A stretch of 19,998 nt of DNA from an uncultured Bacilli bacterium. GTDB taxonomy: Bacteria; Bacillota_I; Bacilli_A; RF39; UBA660. The notes under the pieces are model-generated. The model saw nothing but the letters and a program-made list of their open reading frames with translations, ran no database searches and had not been told where the DNA came from. The position numbers and the translations under genes were made by a program. Below are positions 6,310 through 14,251 of this stretch, piece by piece (within the stretch, counting starts at the first letter, position 1; each line of letters opens with the position of its first letter). The stretch covers positions 1 to 19,998 of the forward strand of contig CANUCD010000003.1 in assembly GCA_947856335.1 (NCBI GenBank), read 5' to 3'.

Positions 6310-7068
6310 ATGAAAAATTGGAAGGTTTATGGTATTATTGTTACGGTTATACTAGTAGTAGTTCTTTTGGGATTTGGTGTTTATATGTTGTTTTTTAGAG
6401 AGACTATTACTGAAGATGAAGCAAGAGATATTGCTTATCGTTATGCTGGAGTTACGAATGCTACTATTTTAACTATTAGAAAAGATAGAGATGATAGAGA
6501 ATATGAAGTACGTTTTTATGATGATATGTATGAGTATGAAGTAGATGTTAATTATAATAGTGGTAGAGTTAGTAATTTTGAGAAAGATTTACGAGATAAT
6601 GTTAATGTTAATCCAGGGGTAAATGTTTCGATGAGTGAAGAAGAAGCAAGAGCAATTGCTTTACAAAGAGTAGGTAAAAATCAAGATGAAGTAACTTTTA
6701 CTAGGGTTCGTATTGATAGAGAAAATGGAAGTACTGTTTATGATGTTTATTTTTATGATAATGAAAAAGAATATGAACTTAGTATTGATGTAGATACTAA
6801 GGAAGTTGTAAGTTATAAAGAAGATTATTTAACAGGAATGGGTAATAATCCGACAACTTCAAATTATATCGGAGCAGATAAAGCAAAAGAAATAGTTTTA
6901 AATCATGCTGGTTTATCTAGTAGTAATGTTCGTTTTAGTAAGGTAGAATTAGATGTTGATTATCATATGGCTACTTATGAATTAGAGTTTTATTATAATT
7001 ATTTTGAATATGATTATGAAATAGATGCAATTACTGGTGAAATATTAAAATATGAGAGAGGTAGATAA
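6310..7068 (+). CDS. Membrane-anchored protein with three PepSY domains
   Basis: 252 residues from ATG 6310, which follows TTAGGAG (6295-6301). The ATG at 6289 is rejected because it overlaps the promoter. One transmembrane segment (about residues 8-28) is followed by three tandem PepSY repeats. Each begins with a helix (ITEDEARDIAYRYAG at 33; MSEEEARAIALQRVG at 108; IGADKAKEIVLNHAG at 187) and ends in paired strands (YEVRFYDD..YEYEVDV..SGRV; YDVYFYDN..YELSID..TKEV; YELEFYYN..YEYEIDA..GEIL). PepSY domains occur in extracytoplasmic peptidase inhibitors and binding proteins; the ligand is unknown here. The repeats face outside. The TAATG overlap couples it to the next small membrane protein. 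Confidence 0.88.
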   Translation: MKNWKVYGIIVTVILVVVLLGFGVYMLFFRETITEDEARDIAYRYAGVTNATILTIRKDRDDREYEVRFYDDMYEYEVDVNYNSGRVSNFEKDLRDNVNVNPGVNVSMSEEEARAIALQRVGKNQDEVTFTRVRIDRENGSTVYDVYFYDNEKEYELSIDVDTKEVVSYKEDYLTGMGNNPTTSNYIGADKAKEIVLNHAGLSSSNVRFSKVELDVDYHMATYELEFYYNYFEYDYEIDAITGEILKYERGR

Positions 7069-7304
7069 TGAAAAAATTTTCTTTTAAACCATCTAAACCC
7101 GTTTCTTTTATTGGTTTTATTGGAGGCTTATGTTTTTGTTTATTTGGTTTTTTCTATGCTATACCTAATATGGGGTTATTTGGAGTTATATGGACTATTT
7201 TAGCAGTACTAATTACATTTTATTATGCAGTTAATTTATTTACTAAAAAAGGTTTATCATTATATAAAATAGAAGTAGAAAAAAGTAGTAAAAAATCTAA
7301 ATAA
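7068..7304 (+). CDS. Small membrane protein of unknown function
   Basis: 78 residues with two hydrophobic segments (about residues 12-32 and 36-57) and a Lys/Ser-rich tail; both ends are positive, suggesting a cytoplasmic N- and C-terminus. No family recognised. The ATG overlaps the stop codon of the PepSY gene by one base, so the two are translated from one message and may act together in the membrane. The stop codon lies in the loop of a terminator-like hairpin. Confidence 0.65.
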   Translation: MKKFSFKPSKPVSFIGFIGGLCFCLFGFFYAIPNMGLFGVIWTILAVLITFYYAVNLFTKKGLSLYKIEVEKSSKKSK

Positions 7305-7318
7305 TTTTAGATTTTTTT
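7292..7318 (+). terminator. Intrinsic terminator, AT-rich
   Basis: AAAATCTAAA (7292-7301) pairs perfectly with TTTAGATTTT (7306-7315) around TAAT, and the second arm runs into a tract of T. The stop codon of the upstream gene forms the loop. The low GC of the stem makes it weaker than usual. Confidence 0.5.
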
Positions 7319-7331
7319 CATATGTTTTAAT

Positions 7332-7913
7332 ATGAAAAAGGTTGGTATTATAATACGAAATTTTATGGAGAACAATAAAGAATTTGTGGGATGCAAAAAA
7401 AGACTAATAGATGTATTTTTAGCTTATGATGTAGAATTGCTAATCATTCCTATTATTCTTCCATTTAATCATGTAATAAATTTAGTTTCTATGTGTGATG
7501 GAGTTGTTATTGGAGGAGGGGATAAATATTTTGATGAAGATATTTCTTTAATTCATTATTTATATCAGAAAAATATACCTACTTTAGGTATATGTCTCGG
7601 TATGCAGATAATGGGGATTGCATTTAGGGGAATAGAAATAAAAACCACTTATCACGATAAGAAACACTTAGTAAATATTTATCCATCTTCCTTATTATAT
7701 AAAATTACTAATAAAAAAAGATGTTTTGTTATAAGTAGACATCATAGTGCTATTAAAGATACTTTATTAGATATTGGTGCTATAAGTACAGATGGAATAA
7801 TAGAAGAAATAGAGGATAAGAGTAAAAAGTTTTTTGTTGGAGTACAGTGGCATCCTGAGGATAATAAAAAAGGTGATTTAATAATTGATGCATTTATTAA
7901 ATCACTTTACTAA
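7332..7913 (+). CDS. Class I glutamine amidotransferase-like protein (peptidase C26 / gamma-glutamyl hydrolase family)
   Basis: 193 residues. The fold signature is complete: N-terminal strand KKVGIIIRN, GVVIGGGDKYF, the nucleophile elbow TLGICLGMQIMG (Cys88) and the catalytic His-Glu in VGVQWHPED (His174, Glu176). This matches the PuuD/peptidase C26 group that hydrolyses gamma-glutamyl bonds, though it is shorter than the usual ~240-250 residues. The ATG at 7332 has no ribosome binding site, but the conserved KKVGI strand starts there, so no later ATG fits. Substrate cannot be told. A long perfect hairpin lies within its last 45 bases. Confidence 0.85.
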   Translation: MKKVGIIIRNFMENNKEFVGCKKRLIDVFLAYDVELLIIPIILPFNHVINLVSMCDGVVIGGGDKYFDEDISLIHYLYQKNIPTLGICLGMQIMGIAFRGIEIKTTYHDKKHLVNIYPSSLLYKITNKKRCFVISRHHSAIKDTLLDIGAISTDGIIEEIEDKSKKFFVGVQWHPEDNKKGDLIIDAFIKSLY

Positions 7914-7927
7914 TAATTCTTTTTTTC
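7871..7927 (+). terminator. Terminator-like hairpin inside the end of the C26 gene
   Basis: GTGATTTAATAA (7873-7884) pairs perfectly with TTATTAAATCAC (7894-7905), extendable by a G-T and an A-T pair, with a nine-base loop. The stop codon follows at 7911-7913 and a run of T at 7920-7926. The gap between stem and T-run is longer than ideal. Placed between convergent genes, it could stop transcription from either side. Confidence 0.45.
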
Positions 7928-7935
7928 TTCTTTAC

Positions 7936-8165
7936 TTATAAAGGTACACTAAATAGCATTTTTTTCTTATTAAGAAAATCTTTTTGAGTGAAATTAAATA
8001 TGTTTTTTAATTCTTCATAAGTTTGATTTAAAGTAATGTTAGATACTGCTTGATTATCAGTATTTAGTGTTACTTTAATAGAGTTATTCCTCTTTCTTTA
8101 ATTAAATCTATGTTTAATAATTTACTAATTGTTGTTGGTCTAATACTTCCATCTAAATGAAGACG
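7936..8165 (-). pseudogene. Adenosine deaminase relic (internal deletion and frameshift)
   Basis: Reading the minus strand from 8165, the frame right after the stop of the receiver gene gives RLHLDGSIRPTTISKLL. This is the N-terminal metal-binding motif (H-x-D) of adenosine/AMP deaminases, normally ...ELHLHLDGSLRP. It hits a stop near 8067. In another frame, overlapping from about 8070 and ending with TAA at 7936, comes VTLNTDNQAVSNITLNQTYEEL, the C-terminal NTDNxxVS active-site motif of the same family. It continues to a natural-looking end FSVPL. The ~230 codons that should separate the two motifs are missing, as are the start codon and leader. The relic abuts the stop of the upstream gene, so a deletion probably fused the two regions. 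Confidence 0.82.
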
Positions 8166-8909
8166 TTATATATTATCTCTTTCATAAAAGTTTTTAATTG
8201 AGCTTAAAACACGATTTATATTTTCTTCATTGAATGGTTTATTTAAAATATCTAATACACCATAATTGAAAGCTTTTTTGATTGATTCTTCTGTATCATC
8301 ACCAGTAATTACAATAACGGGGATTTTTTCTATTAAATTTTTACTTTTTAAATATTCTAATACTTCGAAACCATTTAGACTTGGCATATTTAAATCTAAT
8401 AAAATTGCATATAAATGATTATTTTTAATGATATTTATTGCTTCATTTCCATTTTTGGCTTTTAATATATTAAATTCTTCATGAATATTTTTTTCAATGA
8501 AATTTAATATAATATTGGAATCATCAGCGATAAGAATAATTTTTTTGTTATCATCATGAAAATATTCATTTAATAAGTTTGTTATCTTATTAACAGTTTC
8601 TACTAGGGTATTATAATTATTTATGATATAATCACTATCATTTTCTTTTCCTTTTAATTCATGAGCTAAAAATACTTCTGCTTCATTTTTAAAGCCTAGG
8701 TATTTAGCTTCACTTTTCATACTATGAGCAATAATTGCATAGTTTTCCCAATCTTTTGTTTCTTTGTAGTAATTTAGATTATTTAATTTTTCTTCTAAAG
8801 AATCTTTAAATTCTAATAAGTTTTCATTATATGAATCAATATCTCCCCAAAATTCTAAACTTCCTTTTACGTCTACATTGTTATTTACTAGTAAATCAAC
8901 TTTTTTCAT
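8166..8909 (-). CDS. Hpt-receiver phosphorelay protein
   Basis: 247 residues. Residues ~1-115 form a histidine phosphotransfer domain, with the phosphorylatable His62 in IIAHSMKSEAKYLGF. Residues ~123-240 form a CheY-like receiver with acidic pair Asp129/Asp130, phosphoacceptor Asp172 in LLDLNMP, Thr202 and Lys224 (NKPF). There is no DNA-binding or enzymatic output domain. It starts three bases after the hybrid kinase with a good AGGAGGT site inside the end of the kinase gene, so the pair is co-expressed. The expected flow is kinase His to kinase Asp to His62 to Asp172 or another regulator elsewhere. The relic of an adenosine deaminase gene begins immediately behind its stop. Confidence 0.92.
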   Translation of the reverse strand: MKKVDLLVNNNVDVKGSLEFWGDIDSYNENLLEFKDSLEEKLNNLNYYKETKDWENYAIIAHSMKSEAKYLGFKNEAEVFLAHELKGKENDSDYIINNYNTLVETVNKITNLLNEYFHDDNKKIILIADDSNIILNFIEKNIHEEFNILKAKNGNEAINIIKNNHLYAILLDLNMPSLNGFEVLEYLKSKNLIEKIPVIVITGDDTEESIKKAFNYGVLDILNKPFNEENINRVLSSIKNFYERDNI

Positions 8910-8912
8910 ACT

Positions 8913-10733
8913 TTATTTACCTCCTAAATACTTGTTAATTACTTTATTTAATGCTTTTCTATCAATTGGTTTAGATAGATAGCTGTTAAATCCTACACTT
9001 AAATATTTTTCATCTGTTCCTTCAATAGCATCAGCAGTAAGGGCAACAACAGGGGTTGTAAAATCTTCTTTTTCTCTTAGTTTTTCTAATGTTTCAACAC
9101 CATTCATTTTAGGCATCATTATATCCATGAATATTAAATCATATTTGTTTGTTTTTACTAATTCAATAGCTTCTATTCCACTTGCAGCTAGTTCTATTTG
9201 GGTTTTATATGGTTTCATAAGTGTTTGAGCAACTTTTAAGTTTATTTTAGAATCATCAACAATAAGTATTTTTTTATCTGGATATTCTTTATAAGATATT
9301 TCTTCTTCAGTTGCCTCAGTTTCGGGAACTTCCATACTAATTATTTCTTGTTCAAGATAAATTCTAAAGGTAGATCCCTCACCATATTTAGAGAAGACAG
9401 TGATTCTGCCTCCCATTAGTTCAACAAGACTTTTAGTAATGGCAAGTCCTAAACCAGTTCCCTCAGTTGTAGTATTTTTATCTTCATCTATTCTTTCAAA
9501 TTTTCCAAAAATAGTTTCTAATTTTTCTTTTTTAATACCATGTCCTGTATCTTTTACGGAGATGTACATAAGACATGTTTTACTATCCATTCTATTGATA
9601 CAGTTTACGTTGAAAACTATTTCTCCTTTATCTGTGTATTTTGCAGCATTTGTTAAAACATTTAATATTATTTGTTTTACTTTGGAAACGTCTCCACGTA
9701 GTATTCCTGGTAAATCTGGAGAAAATGTCATTTTGAATTCAATTGGTTTTTCTTTAATTCTTGGTAGAACTAATTTTCTTAATCCATCAAATATTTCTCT
9801 TGGATTATAGCTTTTAGGTATGATTTCTACTTTGTTTGCTTCTATTTTAGAAATATCAAGAATACCATTTACAATTTCAAGTAATTGTTTTGATGCATCA
9901 ACTATGTCGGTTGCATATTCTTTTGTTTCTTTTAAGTCATTAGAATCTACCATACATTCACTAAAGCCAACTATGGCATTTAGAGGGGTTCTAATTTCGT
10001 GAGACATATTTGATAGAAAGTCAGTTTTAGCTCTATTTGCTTTTTCGGCTTGTTCTTTAGCAATATTTAATTCTTTGATGTGATTTAAGTCAGGATTTTC
10101 AATTGTAAAGTACATGATGTAGTTGATAAATGTTAATGAGGCAGATATAACAATTAAATAAGGATTTAATTGGAATAGAATAAATATGAAAATCATAATT
10201 AATATAATTGCAAATATTGGGATGTGTCGGCGATCAATTTTTTTTAGGTTAAATAATACTATGGATATTGATAGCATAATGTATAATAAACATAAAATGT
10301 AAACTAAGTAAACTGATAAACCACCAACACTATAGTTTTCTCCTTGATTGATTACAGAAATTGGGGAAAATAATATTAAAGCTACTGTTAATAAATCGAT
10401 TATAGCAAAAGGAATGCGATATACTTTGAATTTTTCTTTAAATTTAGGAATTGTTACTAGCGTAGTATAAAAGAATAAGCAATTACAAAATAAGATTAAA
10501 AATATAAAATCGATTTTATTTAAAAGCGGAACAAAAGTTAGCTCTAAATCAGATACTCCATTTAATGGAAATAATTGCAATATTGTTACTAAAATACTAT
10601 CAAATAGAATTGATAATATCATTACTGCATACATTTTGTTTTCTAATAAATTTATTCTTTGTTTTGAAAAATATATAAATACCAATAATCCTGAAAAGAA
10701 AATTGCACATGCTGGTAAAAGTACACCCGTCAT
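8913..10733 (-). CDS. Hybrid sensor histidine kinase with multi-pass membrane sensor
   Basis: 606 residues. The N-terminal ~210 residues have about seven hydrophobic segments (around 4-22, 36-56, 72-94, 107-126, 141-163, 172-189, 192-210) and no extracellular domain, so it senses within or near the membrane. HisKA follows with FLSNMSHEIRTPLNAIVGF (phospho-His245). The ATPase domain has its N box in LNVLTNAAKYT, G1 in VKDTGHGI, the F box FGKFERID and G2 GTGLGLAI. A C-terminal receiver has Asp493/Asp494, phosphoacceptor Asp537 in FMDIMMPKMNG, Thr567 and Lys588. The start follows AGGTGATA. Its own promoter lies just behind the terminator of the acyltransferase gene. The signal is unknown. Confidence 0.95.
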   Translation of the reverse strand: MTGVLLPACAIFFSGLLVFIYFSKQRINLLENKMYAVMILSILFDSILVTILQLFPLNGVSDLELTFVPLLNKIDFIFLILFCNCLFFYTTLVTIPKFKEKFKVYRIPFAIIDLLTVALILFSPISVINQGENYSVGGLSVYLVYILCLLYIMLSISIVLFNLKKIDRRHIPIFAIILIMIFIFILFQLNPYLIVISASLTFINYIMYFTIENPDLNHIKELNIAKEQAEKANRAKTDFLSNMSHEIRTPLNAIVGFSECMVDSNDLKETKEYATDIVDASKQLLEIVNGILDISKIEANKVEIIPKSYNPREIFDGLRKLVLPRIKEKPIEFKMTFSPDLPGILRGDVSKVKQIILNVLTNAAKYTDKGEIVFNVNCINRMDSKTCLMYISVKDTGHGIKKEKLETIFGKFERIDEDKNTTTEGTGLGLAITKSLVELMGGRITVFSKYGEGSTFRIYLEQEIISMEVPETEATEEEISYKEYPDKKILIVDDSKINLKVAQTLMKPYKTQIELAASGIEAIELVKTNKYDLIFMDIMMPKMNGVETLEKLREKEDFTTPVVALTADAIEGTDEKYLSVGFNSYLSKPIDRKALNKVINKYLGGK

Positions 10734-10749
10734 ATTATCACCTATTATA

Positions 10750-10779
10750 ATTATATCACGACTCTTTCTTTTCCTGCAA
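10750..10779 (-). promoter_or_regulatory. Promoter of histidine kinase operon
   Basis: On the minus strand TTGCAG (10779-10774), an 18-base spacer, then TATAAT (10755-10750) preceded by TGA. It lies 17 bases from the kinase ATG, so the leader is very short. Confidence 0.7.
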
Positions 10780-10780
10780 T

Positions 10781-10801
10781 AAAAAAACGCATTTGCGTTT
10801 A
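10781..10801 (-). terminator. Intrinsic terminator of plsC-like gene
   Basis: On the minus strand AAACGC pairs with GCGTTT around a four-base AAAT loop and is followed by a run of T. The stem begins within the TAA stop codon, so the terminator is packed against the coding end. The kinase promoter begins right after it. Confidence 0.8.
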
Positions 10802-12163
10802 ATATCTTGATTGAAAATCGTTTCGTTTAAAATCTCTTACTAGTTTTTTTGCATACATAACAGTATCTTTATTTGCTTCGGTTATTGTTAGATTAGCAAT
10901 ATCTTTATAGACATCATAAGCAGTTATTACTTCTTTTGGTTGATAGTGGGAAGATGTTTCTACTTTTAGGTCGTATCTTGCTACAGTGTCCATTAAGTCT
11001 TTTTGATAAGCTTCCCATGCTGTTAAAGCATTGTTATATCCACGAAGAATAATTTCTCTTGCTGATAATTCGGTAGTTTCTCTTGTTAATTCATTATAAT
11101 AAGTAGCTATCAGTTCATGATAATATTGGGTTAATTCTTCATCACTAAGTTTTGCTAATTCTTCTTCTTCTTTTTCTTCTCTTTTAGGTATATTTAATTC
11201 ATACTTTTTAGCATATCCGTATTTTTCCATCATTAAATAGTACCATGTTGCTAAAACATCACGATAATAATCTAAGGCTGCTTTTTCAGATAAACCTAAA
11301 TTAGCTAAATTAACGGGGTCATCAACTACTGTATGGATAGGATTTAGTTTTTTGTCAATTTTTTGTGTATGATCATATATATAATGAACTACAGGAACTA
11401 AATTTACACCTGTTTCCATTGCAAGTCTATAAATTCCTGGCCATAATTTAATTAAGAATTCATGAGGATATTTATTCCATACTCCTTCTGGTGCATACAT
11501 AATATCTGCACCTAAATTTAAAGCATATTTCATTTTTTCGATAGAAGCATTTTTGCTTGATTTTGATTCACGATTAATCATGATAGAGCCAATTAAATAT
11601 GCTAAAATGCCATCAAAAGTGTTATAAAATTGAGGTAAACTACCGAATAAAATATAGATTGATCTTTGACATGCTAGAACAGATGCAAGAGCATCGTCTT
11701 TAAAGTGGTGATTAAGTGTCCAAATTACAGGCTCATTGGGTAATTGAATGCCTGGGTCAGGTAAGATTTGGGCATCTTTATTAAGTAATTCACCTGTTTT
11801 GTAGTCTCTTTCAAGCTTTAATTCATTTCTATTTTCAAAAATTTGAGCTGAATTCATAAAATTTGGACCTAATAATTTAATTAAAGGATGAATTGTATAT
11901 CTTCTAAATAACATACCGGCTTTTGACATTACTTTTTCTGGATCATTTTCTAATAAATAGCCAAAGTGTTTTAAGTTAAATAAAAAGAGCTTATCAGGGA
12001 TTAAATTATCTCCTACTAAGTCACGATATCCAGATAAGACATGTTTATATTTTTCTAAATAATATTCAATTTGTCGAATATCTTTTTCACTAACTAAATT
12101 TTCTCTTAATTTTTGTAATTCTTCTTTTTTTAATTTACCATCAAATTCATTTTGAACTTTCAT
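10799..12163 (-). CDS. PlsC-like lysophospholipid/glycerol-phosphate acyltransferase with long C-terminal extension
   Basis: 454 residues from the ATG at 12163, which follows GAGGAG; a GTG at 12178 would add five residues but overlaps that site. The acyltransferase core has the HX4D motif in WTLNHHFKDDALAS (His152, Asp157). It also has a motif II/III region with INRES and MYAPEGVWNK (Glu226 in the EG motif), then PVVHYIYD. The N-terminal ~140 residues and a ~150-residue charged, helical C-terminus (about residues 300-450, with an E/K-rich stretch EEKEEEELAK) are extra relative to minimal PlsC proteins of ~200-250 residues. It is probably membrane-associated and acylates a lysophospholipid or related lipid; the exact acceptor is unknown. 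It is monocistronic, with its own promoter and terminator. Confidence 0.82.
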   Translation of the reverse strand: MKVQNEFDGKLKKEELQKLRENLVSEKDIRQIEYYLEKYKHVLSGYRDLVGDNLIPDKLFLFNLKHFGYLLENDPEKVMSKAGMLFRRYTIHPLIKLLGPNFMNSAQIFENRNELKLERDYKTGELLNKDAQILPDPGIQLPNEPVIWTLNHHFKDDALASVLACQRSIYILFGSLPQFYNTFDGILAYLIGSIMINRESKSSKNASIEKMKYALNLGADIMYAPEGVWNKYPHEFLIKLWPGIYRLAMETGVNLVPVVHYIYDHTQKIDKKLNPIHTVVDDPVNLANLGLSEKAALDYYRDVLATWYYLMMEKYGYAKKYELNIPKREEKEEEELAKLSDEELTQYYHELIATYYNELTRETTELSAREIILRGYNNALTAWEAYQKDLMDTVARYDLKVETSSHYQPKEVITAYDVYKDIANLTITEANKDTVMYAKKLVRDFKRNDFQSRY

Positions 12164-12190
12164 GTAAAATCTCCTCACAAATCTAATAAA

Positions 12191-12219
12191 ATTTTAGCAT
12201 ATCAGTTTATTCTTGTCAA
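12191..12219 (-). promoter_or_regulatory. Promoter of plsC-like gene
   Basis: On the minus strand TTGACA (12219-12214), a 17-base spacer, then TAAAAT (12196-12191) preceded by TGC. It is the only promoter in the window with a consensus -35, optimal spacing and an extended -10, so it is likely strong. It diverges from the ucpA-like promoter. Confidence 0.85.
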
Positions 12220-12245
12220 ATTTAATATTCATGATAAAAAATTTG

Positions 12246-12254
12246 TGTTATAAT
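12246..12254 (+). promoter_or_regulatory. Extended -10 promoter of ucpA-like operon
   Basis: TGTTATAAT lies 19 bases before the ATG; the predicted start of transcription falls at the AGGAGG site (12261-12266). It is divergent from the plsC promoter within about 110 bases. Confidence 0.75.
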
Positions 12255-12273
12255 TAAAATAGGAGGATATAAA

Positions 12274-13062
12274 ATGAAATTAGATGGAAAAGTGGCAATT
12301 GTAACAGGTGGGGCAATGGGGATTGGTCGTGGTATTGTAAATGTGTTTTTAAAGTATGGGGCTAAAGTTATTATTCTTGATAGTTCTTCAAAGCTTAAAG
12401 ATACGATTTTAGAGTTAAATGGAAAATATCCAGGAATGATAAATGGTTTTATTGTTGATATTAGAAAGAAGTCTTTAATTGAGGCAATTTTTAATGAAGT
12501 TAAAAATACTTATGGTAGTATTGATATACTTGTTAATAATGCTGGTGTATGTAAGCTTGCTTCTTTTGAAGATATGAGTGATGAAGTAAGAGATTTTCAT
12601 TTTGATATAAATGTTTTAGGAACATGGGAAGTTACACATACTTTTTTACCTCTTTTAAAGGTAAAGGGAGGGGCGATTGTTAATTTATCAAGTGTTACTG
12701 GTCCTATGGTAGCAGATCCAGGAGAAGTAGCTTATGCGACAAGTAAAGCAGCAGTACTTGGTTTTACTAAAAGTTTAGCAGCAGAACTAGTTAAATATAA
12801 TATAAGAGTTAATGCGATTATGCCTGGATATGTTAAAACACCTATGGTAGATGGGATGGCTAAAGAATCAAATGTAAGTGATCCTTTATCAGTCGTAGAA
12901 AAAATTGCTTCATCTATTCCAATGGGAAGACTTGCTCTACCAGAAGAAATTGGGGAGTTAGCAGCTTTTCTTTCAAGTAGTGAAGCTAGTTATATTACAG
13001 GTCAAGGTATTGTAATAGATGGTGGGTCTACCTTACCTGAGACGATAGCAATGGGAGTATAA
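12274..13062 (+). CDS. ucpA: UcpA-like SDR family oxidoreductase
   Basis: 262 residues, a classical short-chain dehydrogenase/reductase. The cofactor motif is TGGAMGIG (residues 11-18), NNAG is at 88-91, and the catalytic residues are Ser140, Tyr154 and Lys158 (YATSK). Segments such as NAGVCKLASFEDMSD, RDFHFDINVLGTW, SSVTGPMVADPGEVAY and the C-terminal DGGSTLPET closely match my memory of enterobacterial UcpA, more than FabG. Substrate is not established for this family. The start follows AGGAGG. It heads an operon with a nitroreductase (two-base gap) and a C39-like protein. The symbol rests on remembered sequence similarity, not on a search. Confidence 0.85.
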   Translation: MKLDGKVAIVTGGAMGIGRGIVNVFLKYGAKVIILDSSSKLKDTILELNGKYPGMINGFIVDIRKKSLIEAIFNEVKNTYGSIDILVNNAGVCKLASFEDMSDEVRDFHFDINVLGTWEVTHTFLPLLKVKGGAIVNLSSVTGPMVADPGEVAYATSKAAVLGFTKSLAAELVKYNIRVNAIMPGYVKTPMVDGMAKESNVSDPLSVVEKIASSIPMGRLALPEEIGELAAFLSSSEASYITGQGIVIDGGSTLPETIAMGV

Positions 13063-13064
13063 AA

Positions 13065-13580
13065 ATGGAATTTAGTAAAGTATTAGAAGAAAGAAGAAGT
13101 GTTAGAAAATATAATGATTTATCTTTATCAAAAGAGACTATAAAAACTATATTAGAATATGCGATTTTAGCTCCATCAGCTCATAATAGACAGCCTTGGT
13201 ATTTTGTTGTAGTACAAAATCAAGATAAAAAGAAAGAAATAGGTGATATATTAGAAGAAAAAATGGGACCTCAGGGTAAGAAAACAAGTGATGTTATTCG
13301 TGATGCCCAAGTTCTTGTTTTGGTTTTTATAGATATAGAAGACGAAGTTATGGATTTAGTTTCAGTTGGGGCAAGTATTGAAAATATGGTATTAAAAGCT
13401 AGAGATTTAGATGTTGCTTCATTGTGGATAGGTTATATTTTAAATATTAGAGAGGAAGTAAAAAGAATAGTTAAGGTAAATAAAAAATTAGTATCAGCTG
13501 TTGCTCTTGGATATACAAATGCTTTTCCAAGTAAGAGACCTAGAAAAGAATTAGAAGAAGTTAGTCTTTTTATAGACTAG
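13065..13580 (+). CDS. Nitroreductase family protein
   Basis: 171 residues, short but typical for single-domain members. FMN-binding landmarks: ERRSVRKYND at residues 9-18, ILAPSAHNRQPWYFVVV at 34-50, then SVGASIENMVLKARDLDVASLWIG, which forms the helix and phosphate-binding turn. The last part AVALGYTN..PSKRPRKEL is the usual C-terminal strand and tail. These are flavin enzymes using NAD(P)H to reduce nitro, quinone or enone substrates; the real substrate cannot be told. It begins two bases after the SDR stop, with GGGAG in the end of that gene as ribosome binding site, so the two reductases are co-expressed. Confidence 0.92.
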   Translation: MEFSKVLEERRSVRKYNDLSLSKETIKTILEYAILAPSAHNRQPWYFVVVQNQDKKKEIGDILEEKMGPQGKKTSDVIRDAQVLVLVFIDIEDEVMDLVSVGASIENMVLKARDLDVASLWIGYILNIREEVKRIVKVNKKLVSAVALGYTNAFPSKRPRKELEEVSLFID

Positions 13581-13598
13581 ATTTGTTAGGAGAGATAT

Positions 13599-14177
13599 AT
13601 GAAAGTTCCATTAAGATTTCAAATCACTGAATATGATTGTGCAACAGCAACACTTGAAAATGCTTTAAGTTTTTTATATGAAAGAGAAGAAATACCAGCT
13701 GAGGTTGTTCGCTTTATATCTTTATATACACTTGATTGTTTTGATAAAGATGGAAATAGTAAAGAGGGTGGTACTAGTAAAGCAGCAATAGAGCTTGTTA
13801 CAACTTGGATAAATGATTATTGTAAGACTCATGATTTTTCTTTGATAGCAAAACATTTATTAAATGAAGATGTTAATAGTAAAGAGTTAAAAAAGTGTTT
13901 AAGTAATGGATGTATTGTTTTAAGAACTTATCAAGATTGTGAACATTATGTTTTAATTACAGATATAGATGAAGATTATGTATATATTTGGGATCCTTAT
14001 TATATTGCTAGAGAATATTATGATAGTGATAGACAAATAGAAATTATTTTTGATAAGCTATTTTCATATAATCGTAAAGTAAAGATGTCTAGGTTTTTGT
14101 CGGTTACACATAGAGATTTTGCTTTAGGACCTATTCATAATCGTGAGTGTTTATGTTTATATAAACAAATTAAATAG
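13599..14177 (+). CDS. C39-like cysteine peptidase-fold protein
   Basis: 192 residues, preceded by TTAGGAGA. The N-terminus LRFQITEYDCATATLENAL has the Gln-x(5)-Cys arrangement of peptidase C39-like domains (Cys14). The histidine is in CEHYVLITDIDEDYVYIWDPYY (His116) with the Asp132 of the WDPY motif completing a triad. There is no signal peptide and no ABC transporter domain, so it is a free cytoplasmic C39-like protein rather than a bacteriocin exporter. It is the third gene of the ucpA-nitroreductase unit. Such proteins could cleave a peptide or an amide, or be enzymatically altered; no precursor peptide is visible in the window. Family call fair, function unknown. Confidence 0.78.
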   Translation: MKVPLRFQITEYDCATATLENALSFLYEREEIPAEVVRFISLYTLDCFDKDGNSKEGGTSKAAIELVTTWINDYCKTHDFSLIAKHLLNEDVNSKELKKCLSNGCIVLRTYQDCEHYVLITDIDEDYVYIWDPYYIAREYYDSDRQIEIIFDKLFSYNRKVKMSRFLSVTHRDFALGPIHNRECLCLYKQIK

Positions 14178-14205
14178 ATTTTTATTATAAAAATTTATTT
14201 TTTTT
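14178..14205 (+). terminator. Possible weak AT-only terminator
   Basis: ATTTTTA (14178-14184) pairs with TAAAAAT (14188-14194) around a three-base loop, followed by a run of T (14198-14205). The stem has no GC pair, so it may be inefficient. It lies right behind the C39-like gene. Confidence 0.35.
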
Positions 14206-14216
14206 AGCATAAAGTA

Positions 14217-14225
14217 TGATATAAT
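14217..14225 (+). promoter_or_regulatory. Extended -10 promoter of cation efflux gene
   Basis: TGATATAAT, 26 bases before the ATG. No recognisable -35. Confidence 0.7.
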
Positions 14226-14251
14226 GATATAGTTTTTAAGGATATGATAAA

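Noticed and set aside
7323..7331. TGTTTTAAT resembling an extended -10 just before the C26 gene
   Set aside because: Transcription from it would begin inside the coding sequence, past the ATG.
9400..10002. Plus-strand ORFs opposite the histidine kinase
   Set aside because: They are antisense shadows of a clearly recognised kinase domain and lack ribosome binding sites.
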